The notes under the pieces: generated by a model | What the model saw: the letters and a program-made list of their open reading frames with translations, nothing else | Told to the model about the DNA's origin: nothing | Database searches by the model: none | Position numbers and translations under genes: made by a program | NCBI GenBank assembly: GCA_002353825.1 | Contig: DEKJ01000032.1 | Location: forward strand, 1-37,257 | Length of the DNA: 37,257 bases | Direction: 5' to 3' | Origin: Prevotella sp. UBA2725 | Lineage (GTDB): Bacteria; Bacteroidota; Bacteroidia; Bacteroidales; Bacteroidaceae | Part shown: positions 32,276 through 37,257 of the stretch, one piece after another | Position numbering within the stretch: position 1 is the stretch's first letter | Layout: each line of letters starts with the position of its first letter

Positions 32276-32917
32276 TTACAGATTAAAGCGTTTTCGGATA
32301 AACTCAGCAATGAAGAGTTCAGTCTCTTCCAATCCGAGCAGACTTGAGTTGATACAGAGATCATAGCTCTCTGAGTGGCCCCATGTCTTACCGGTATAAT
32401 AATTATAGTAAGAAGCGCGGTCTTCCTCTCGGGAGTGGATATATTTGCGGGCTGCTGACCGATCCATATTGTATCGCTTGCACACACGCTGGATCCGCTG
32501 ATCTATATTTGCAGTGATAAAAATACTGATAGTGTTCTTGAAGTCGCGCAAAACGTAGTCGGCTGTTCGTCCTACAAAAACGCAGTTACCTTCCTCTGCA
32601 GCCTTACGGATGGCGTCGCTCTGAAACTGATAGAGCGAGTCTTGCGAAAAGTTGTTCTTATAGAAGTTGTTCTCACCCATCAATGGCACATGAACATGGA
32701 AGAGCGACTTGAGGAAGCCTTTCTGCTCATCGTTCTGCTCGAAGAACTTCTCACTGAACCCACTCTCCTTGGCGGCGAGATTCAACAACTCCTTGTCATA
32801 GAACTTGCAACCGAATTGATCGGCAAGCATCTTGGCAATGATTCTGCCGCCAGAGCCTATCTGTCGGCCCACATTGATGATAATCTTTTTATCTGTATCC
32901 ATCGTTATATTATCCAT
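32276..32917 (-). CDS. Cytidylate kinase-like protein
   Basis: The protein has 213 residues and belongs to the cytidylate_kin2 group: a P-loop variant NVGRQIGSGGRIIAKMLA (15-32), FYDKELLNLAAKESG (39-53), and VFVGRTADYVLRD (113-125). It is not the essential Cmk, and its substrate is unknown. Its ATG at 32917 overlaps the last eight bases of the MATE gene; a second ATG at 32902 is also possible. Coupling with a MATE exporter suggests the two act together, but how is not known. Confidence 0.85.
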   Translation of the reverse strand: MDNITMDTDKKIIINVGRQIGSGGRIIAKMLADQFGCKFYDKELLNLAAKESGFSEKFFEQNDEQKGFLKSLFHVHVPLMGENNFYKNNFSQDSLYQFQSDAIRKAAEEGNCVFVGRTADYVLRDFKNTISIFITANIDQRIQRVCKRYNMDRSAARKYIHSREEDRASYYNYYTGKTWGHSESYDLCINSSLLGLEETELFIAEFIRKRFNL

Positions 32918-34289
32918 TCTGTGCTTGTTTTAATTGCTTCTTGAATTTTCGCATATATGTCAGCATCATGACGTTGGCTACATTAGCCGCGATGAAGTCG
33001 GAGATAGGGAGTGAGTACCACACACCATTGACACCAAAGAAGAGCGGGAGCGTGTAGAGCAACGGCAAGAGGAAAAGCAGCTGTCGGGAGAGTGAGAGAA
33101 AGATACTGACCTTCACCTTGCCGATACATTGGAAGAAGTTTGTCACCACCATCTGCATACCGACGACTGGTGTCACGAGCATATCCACGCGGATGGCAAA
33201 GACTGACAGCTTGATCAACTTCTCGTCGCTCGTGAAGATACGTGCCAAGTATTCAGGGAACAGCATCGAGATGAGCCATCCTATGGTCCAAATAATAGTA
33301 GCAGCGATAATGGCTATCTTAAGCACACGCATCACTCGATCCAACTTCTGTGCGCCATAGTTGTATCCGGCTATGGGCTGCATGCCTTGGTTGAGCCCCA
33401 TGACGATCATGACAAACATCGTAGAGATGGCTGAGGCTATGCCGTAGGAGCCCACCGAGAGGTCACCACCATATCTGACAAGCTGATTGTTGATAAAGAT
33501 GATGACGAGGCAAGCGCAGAGGTTCATCAAAAATGGAGAGATACCTACGCTGATGATATTCTTCACGAGGCGGCCCTTCAACTTATAAATGCCCCGCTTG
33601 AAGTGAAGCAGCTCCTTCTTGTTGGAGAAGAGTTTCAACTGATAGATAAGCGCCATGGTCTGAGAAAGAACCGTGGCTGTGGCTGCTCCGCGGATACCCC
33701 AATGAAGGACGAGGATGAAGAGGACGTCGAGCGCGATGTTCATCAGCACTGTGAAGATTGTAGCCGCCATGGCTTGCCGCGGCTTGCTTGCTGCACGCAG
33801 CACAGCGTTCATGCCGAAGTACATGTGGGTGACGACGTTGCCGAGCAGAATGATCTGCATGAAACTGCGCGCATAAGGAATGGTGTCTTTACTGGCTCCG
33901 AAGAAATAAAGAATGGGGTCGAGGAAGATAAAACAGATAACGGCAAAACCGAAGCCGATGATAAGGTTCAGCGTCACTGTGTTGCCAAGAATCTCTTCAG
34001 CCGTCAGATAATCTTTCTGTCCTAACTTCAGGGAGATAGCCGTAGCCGAACCCACACCCACGGCAGCGCCGAAGGCCCCCGAGAGGTTCATGAACGGGAA
34101 GGTGATGGCAAGACCTGAGATAGCAATAGGCCCCACAACCTGGCCGATGAAGGCCCGGTCGATGATGTTGTACATCGACGATGCCACCATAGCGATGATA
34201 GCAGGCAGGGCATATTGGAAAAGGAGCTTGCCTACAGGCTGCGTTCCTAATGCTAATGTTGCTTTCTTGTTGTCTGATTCTCTTGACAT
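32910..34289 (-). CDS. MATE-family efflux transporter
   Basis: This 459-residue protein has twelve helices in two halves. It has PAIIAMVASSMYNIIDRAFIGQVVGPIAISGLAITFP (29-65) and the second-half GLNQGMQPIAGYNYGAQKLDR (about 299-319), both family signatures of the DinF/MepA-like branch. It would export drugs or metabolites by cation antiport. Two TACTTTTG boxes lie just upstream (34301-34294 and 34314-34307); the nearer is four bases from the start codon. It runs divergently from xseA. Confidence 0.93.
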   Translation of the reverse strand: MSRESDNKKATLALGTQPVGKLLFQYALPAIIAMVASSMYNIIDRAFIGQVVGPIAISGLAITFPFMNLSGAFGAAVGVGSATAISLKLGQKDYLTAEEILGNTVTLNLIIGFGFAVICFIFLDPILYFFGASKDTIPYARSFMQIILLGNVVTHMYFGMNAVLRAASKPRQAMAATIFTVLMNIALDVLFILVLHWGIRGAATATVLSQTMALIYQLKLFSNKKELLHFKRGIYKLKGRLVKNIISVGISPFLMNLCACLVIIFINNQLVRYGGDLSVGSYGIASAISTMFVMIVMGLNQGMQPIAGYNYGAQKLDRVMRVLKIAIIAATIIWTIGWLISMLFPEYLARIFTSDEKLIKLSVFAIRVDMLVTPVVGMQMVVTNFFQCIGKVKVSIFLSLSRQLLFLLPLLYTLPLFFGVNGVWYSLPISDFIAANVANVMMLTYMRKFKKQLKQAQNG

Positions 34290-34293
34290 AATG

Positions 34294-34355
34294 CAAAAGT
34301 ATGGTGCAAAAGTAACGAAAATATTTGGGCTTTCGCATTTTTCGCGCTACTTTTG
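34294..34355. promoter_or_regulatory. Divergent promoters of the MATE gene and xseA
   Basis: Plus strand: TTTG (34324-34327), 20 bases, TACTTTTG (34348-34355), an exact consensus match, with 14 bases to the xseA ATG. Minus strand: two TACTTTTG boxes (34314-34307 and 34301-34294) face the MATE gene, with no clear -33 partners. The control elements of both genes lie within about 60 bases. Confidence 0.7.
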
Positions 34356-34369
34356 CAAAAAATAATACT

Positions 34370-35677
34370 ATGAAGCAACATGCCCTTACTCTTTTTGAGC
34401 TTAATTCGCTTGTTGGCGAAGTGATAGACGCAGCTTTCGACCATGCTTATTGGGTCGAGGCCGAGCTCTCTGAGGCTCGTGAGGTAAGGGGCCACTGCTA
34501 CATGGAGCTCGTTCAGAAAGATATCTTCTCGGCTACACCCGTGGCACGTGCTTCAGCCAAATGCTGGAAGACGACATGGATGCGGCTGAAGCCAAAGTTT
34601 GAGCATACCACAGGTCAACAGCTGCATGCCGGCATGAAAGTGTTGCTTCTCGTCACCGCCAACTTTCATGCAGCTTATGGCTTCTCATGGATCGTGCAGG
34701 ACATCGACCCGACCTATACCCTCGGCGACATGGCTCGCAAGCGCATGGAGATCATCAAGCAACTCAAGGAAGAGGGCGTCTTCGATCTTCAGAAAGAACT
34801 TGTCATCCCGATGTTCGCCCAGCGTGTGGCGGTCATCTCCAGTGAGAATGCAGCAGGATACGGCGACTTCTGTCATCAGTTGCTTGATAATGAATATGGC
34901 TTTGCATTTCAGATCCAGCTCTTCCCCGCTATCATGCAAGGCGACCAGGTGGAGAGCTCCGTCATCAATGCACTGAACGCTATCTACGATGAAGTGGACA
35001 ACTATGATGTCGTCGTCATTATCCGCGGAGGAGGAGCCACGGCGGACATGAGTGGCTTCGACACCTTGGCTTTGGCGGAGAACGTCGCCAACTTCCCCTT
35101 GCCTATCATCACGGGAATAGGACACGACCGCGACGAGAGCATCCTCGACATGGTGTCGAACACACGCGTGAAAACTCCTACAGCTGCCGCTGCTTTCCTT
35201 GTGGAGAACCTCGTGAATGTCTGGAGCCATATCGATGGCATGCGGGAGCGCATCGTCGGCTACGTCCAGCAGCGTATGGAGAGTGAGAAGAACCGCTTGA
35301 CGCGCGTCTCTGAGCGCATACCGATCCTCTTCTCGCTTGTCAAAGAACGACAGGAGGCGAAGCTTGACAGGATGCTGAATGAGATCGTATCATCAGTCAA
35401 GGAGCAACTCTCTCAAGCCCAGCATCATGTCGCTATCCTGAGCAATAATATCGAGCCTTTGGTTGAGCGGAAATTACTGAAGGAGCAGAACCGATTGGAG
35501 CAATTGAGATTACGCACCGCCGCCCTTGACCCACAATTATTACTGAGACGTGGCTACAGCATTACATTATTTAATGGGAAAGCAGTACATGATCCTTCGA
35601 CGCTTCACGAAGGCGACAGGATAGAGACAAGAGTAGAGAAAGGTACGTTTGAATCGATTATCTATAAAGCAAAATAA
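34370..35677 (+). CDS. xseA: Exodeoxyribonuclease VII large subunit
   Basis: The protein is 435 residues from the ATG at 34370; a TTG at 34325 lies within the promoter and is rejected. The N-terminal OB-fold has YWVEAELSEAREVRGHCYMELVQKD. The nuclease core has VVIIRGGGATADMSGFDTLALAENVANFPLPIITGIGHDRDESILD and NTRVKTPTAAAAFLVE. A long coiled-coil region (about 290-380) and the C-terminal RGYSITLFNGKAV follow. Exo VII degrades single-stranded DNA from both ends in repair. It is followed by xseB after 16 bp. Confidence 0.95.
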   Translation: MKQHALTLFELNSLVGEVIDAAFDHAYWVEAELSEAREVRGHCYMELVQKDIFSATPVARASAKCWKTTWMRLKPKFEHTTGQQLHAGMKVLLLVTANFHAAYGFSWIVQDIDPTYTLGDMARKRMEIIKQLKEEGVFDLQKELVIPMFAQRVAVISSENAAGYGDFCHQLLDNEYGFAFQIQLFPAIMQGDQVESSVINALNAIYDEVDNYDVVVIIRGGGATADMSGFDTLALAENVANFPLPIITGIGHDRDESILDMVSNTRVKTPTAAAAFLVENLVNVWSHIDGMRERIVGYVQQRMESEKNRLTRVSERIPILFSLVKERQEAKLDRMLNEIVSSVKEQLSQAQHHVAILSNNIEPLVERKLLKEQNRLEQLRLRTAALDPQLLLRRGYSITLFNGKAVHDPSTLHEGDRIETRVEKGTFESIIYKAK

Positions 35678-35693
35678 TATAAAGCACAATAAT

Positions 35694-35897
35694 ATGGCAA
35701 AGACTGAGAAAGAAGAACTGAAATATGAGGAGGCTGTCCATCAGTTGGAGGCTATCGTTGAGAAGTTAGAGAACAACGAGCTCGGCATCGATGAGTTGTC
35801 TACAGAGTTGAAGAAGGCGCAACAACTCATCCAACTTTGCAAGGACAAGCTTACAAAAACGGATGCTGAGATAAAGAAAATATTGGATAAAGAATAA
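35694..35897 (+). CDS. xseB: Exodeoxyribonuclease VII small subunit
   Basis: The protein is 67 residues from the ATG at 35694; an in-frame TTG upstream lies within xseA. It is a two-helix hairpin with the family pattern KYEEAVHQLEAIVEKLENNELGIDELSTELKKAQQLIQLCKDKL. Several copies of it bind each XseA subunit's coiled coil. Placement directly after xseA is the normal arrangement. Confidence 0.95.
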   Translation: MAKTEKEELKYEEAVHQLEAIVEKLENNELGIDELSTELKKAQQLIQLCKDKLTKTDAEIKKILDKE

Positions 35898-35935
35898 AAA
35901 TTCAATAAACATTATCAGTTTATCATTATTATTGC

Positions 35936-35943
35936 TAATTTTG
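35936..35943 (+). promoter_or_regulatory. -7 promoter box of ilvE
   Basis: TAATTTTG fits TAnnTTTG and lies 38 bases before the ilvE ATG. No TTTG is found at the right distance upstream, so the -33 element is weak or absent. Confidence 0.45.
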
Positions 35944-35981
35944 CATTGAATTCATAGCGAAGAGTTTTAAACATAGATATT

Positions 35982-36998
35982 ATGAAAGATTTAGATTGGG
36001 GGAATTTGACTTTCGGTTATCGCAAGACCGACTACAACGTGCGTTGTTACTACCGTGACGGTAAGTGGGGAGAGATCGAGGTCTGTTCCGACGAGTACAT
36101 CAACATGCACATGGCAGCTACCTGTCTTCACTATGGTCAGGAGGCTTTCGAAGGCCTGAAGGCTTATCGTTGTCCTGATGGTAAGGTTCGTATCTTCCGT
36201 GTGAAGGATAACGCTGAGCGTCTGCAGTCGACATGCGATGGCATCGTGATGCCGAAGGTCCCGACAGAGATGTTCGAAGAGATGGTAAAGAAGGTTGTTC
36301 GCCTCAATCAGGATTATATTCCTACCTATGAGAGCGGCGCTACACTTTATATCCGTCCGCTGCTCATCGGTATCAGCCCGCAGGTCGGGGTGCATCCGTC
36401 TAAAGATTATCTGTTCCTCATCTTCGTCACTCCGGTAGGTCCATACTTCAAGGGTGGCTTCGCTTGCAACAAGTACGCTATCGTACGCGACTATGATCGT
36501 GCTGCTCCTCTGGGAACAGGTCGCTATAAGGTCGGTGGCAACTATGCCGCTTCCCTTCGTGCTCATATGTTCGCAGCAAGCAAGGGCTATGGCTCTGAGT
36601 TCTATCTCGATGCCAAGGAGAAGAAATATGTGGATGAGTGCGGTGCAGCTAACTTCTTCGGAATCAAGAACAACACTTATGTCACTCCGAAGAGTACATC
36701 TATCCTTCCCTCAATCACAAACAAGAGCCTGATGCAGATCGCTGAAGATCTCGGCCTGAAGGTTGAACGTCGTCCGGTACCAGAGGAAGAGCTTCCGACC
36801 TTCGAGGAGGCAGGTGCTTGCGGTACAGCAGCTGTCATCTCTCCTATTTCTGAGCTCGATGACCTTGCTACAGGTAAGAAATATTCCTTCGGTGATAAGC
36901 CGGGTCCATGGTCCACAAAGCTCTATGAGACACTCCGCGGCATCCAGTATGGTACCGTCGAGGATAAGCACGGCTGGACAACGGTCGTGATTGAGTAA
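35982..36998 (+). CDS. ilvE: Branched-chain amino acid aminotransferase
   Basis: This class IV PLP enzyme of 338 residues has the usual length of the bacterial-eukaryotic type. The cofactor lysine is Lys183 in GTGRYKVGGNYAAS. LHYGQEAFEGLKAYR (49-63) and YIRPLLIGISPQVGV (123-137) form the substrate pocket, and the C-terminal GTAAVISPI contacts the phosphate. It transfers amino groups between glutamate and the keto acids of valine, leucine and isoleucine. It is a single gene with a strong hairpin behind it. Confidence 0.95.
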   Translation: MKDLDWGNLTFGYRKTDYNVRCYYRDGKWGEIEVCSDEYINMHMAATCLHYGQEAFEGLKAYRCPDGKVRIFRVKDNAERLQSTCDGIVMPKVPTEMFEEMVKKVVRLNQDYIPTYESGATLYIRPLLIGISPQVGVHPSKDYLFLIFVTPVGPYFKGGFACNKYAIVRDYDRAAPLGTGRYKVGGNYAASLRAHMFAASKGYGSEFYLDAKEKKYVDECGAANFFGIKNNTYVTPKSTSILPSITNKSLMQIAEDLGLKVERRPVPEEELPTFEEAGACGTAAVISPISELDDLATGKKYSFGDKPGPWSTKLYETLRGIQYGTVEDKHGWTTVVIE

Positions 36999-37017
36999 TT
37001 ATCAAGAAAATCAGAAT

Positions 37018-37067
37018 TCCAGAAGTTCAGTCATTACCATGCTTTAACATTTGACTGAACTTCTGGA
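37018..37067 (+). terminator. Strong inverted repeat after ilvE
   Basis: A perfect 16-bp inverted repeat pairs 37018-37033 with 37052-37067 around an 18-base loop, 20 bp past the ilvE stop. The right arm is followed by CTTCTGTTCTTATTTT, partly T-rich. A transcription terminator is the likely role. Confidence 0.7.
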
Positions 37068-37116
37068 CTTCTGTTCTTATTTTGGGTTCTTTTCTTTTCG
37101 GGTTGATAGCGTGACA

Positions 37117-37228
37117 CAGCCTCGGAGAGGCTGACTCTACATAACCCCAGGCAAGGAGCGCAGCGACGTAGCCTGGGGTATGTTAGGTTAGAGTTGTAAC
37201 AATTGACCTTCTGCCTCGGAGAGGCAGA
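37117..37228. repeat. Nested-hairpin repeat, family A copy 3 (short form)
   Basis: CAGCCTCGGAGAGGCTG (37117-37133); stem CCCCAGGC/GCCTGGGG (37145-37152 with 37171-37178) around the same AAGGAGCGCAGCGACG loop; and TCTGCCTCGGAGAGGCAGA (37210-37228). The central 26-bp inverted repeat and right half of copies 1 and 2 are missing, so this appears to be a single-module form. It may continue past the window end. Confidence 0.8.
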
Positions 37229-37257
37229 CTGCACGATAGTGCGCTATGTCTTTAATA

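Noticed and set aside
37034..37234. Minus-strand frame of 66 codons after ilvE
   Set aside because: It covers the terminator hairpin and repeat A3 and has no support as a protein.

Overview
The window looks like a chromosomal segment of a Prevotella-like member of the Bacteroidales. Supporting evidence is a SusC-type TonB-dependent porin, a complete L-rhamnose operon of the Bacteroides type, an RprX/RprY two-component pair, a second EF-G-like factor, and promoters of the Bacteroidetes form TTTG-N19..21-TAnnTTTG. No tRNA, rRNA, CRISPR array, transposase or phage gene was recognised. Coding density is high, and most gaps over 200 bases are filled by dispersed hairpin-rich repeats.

Left part (1-10917, all minus strand): a carbohydrate-use region. 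In order of transcription it reads rhaR (AraC regulator), rhaB, rhaA, rhaT, rhaD, a GH28 pectinase and a SusC porin cut by the window edge. Together they suggest uptake and breakdown of a rhamnose-rich pectin (rhamnogalacturonan) followed by isomerase-kinase-aldolase catabolism of L-rhamnose. A 43-codon fragment resembling part of an alpha-L-rhamnosidase lies just beyond rhaD and looks like a relic of a lost enzyme.

Middle part (11216-22454): an M23 peptidase with two LytM domains; a GH89 alpha-N-acetylglucosaminidase beside a COG4299 membrane acyltransferase of the HGSNAT type; rprY/rprX; an EF-G2-like factor lacking the GTPase histidine; hemW; and a small two-helix membrane protein.

Right part (22564-36998): tcdA and a LUD-domain protein; an O-antigen-type flippase facing a minus-strand set (purT, tatA, tatC, fdtA, a FemAB/GNAT-like acyltransferase, a DegT aminotransferase). 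With the dTDP-glucose 4,6-dehydratase further upstream these would make a dTDP-3-acylamino-3,6-dideoxyhexose for a surface glycan. Then come a small unknown gene, rmlB, a cytidylate-kinase-like protein coupled to a MATE exporter, xseA/xseB and ilvE.

The most unusual material is non-coding. (1) A family of 110-280 bp nested-hairpin elements (2629-2880, 8239-8514, 37117-37228) keeps its loop sequence while its stem bases change in compensating pairs. (2) A G/C-rich palindromic repeat occurs six times, once in frame inside the DegT aminotransferase gene. (3) Two unrelated 22-bp tandem arrays with palindromic cores sit in intergenic gaps. (4) A 120-bp inverted repeat lies inside the rha operon.
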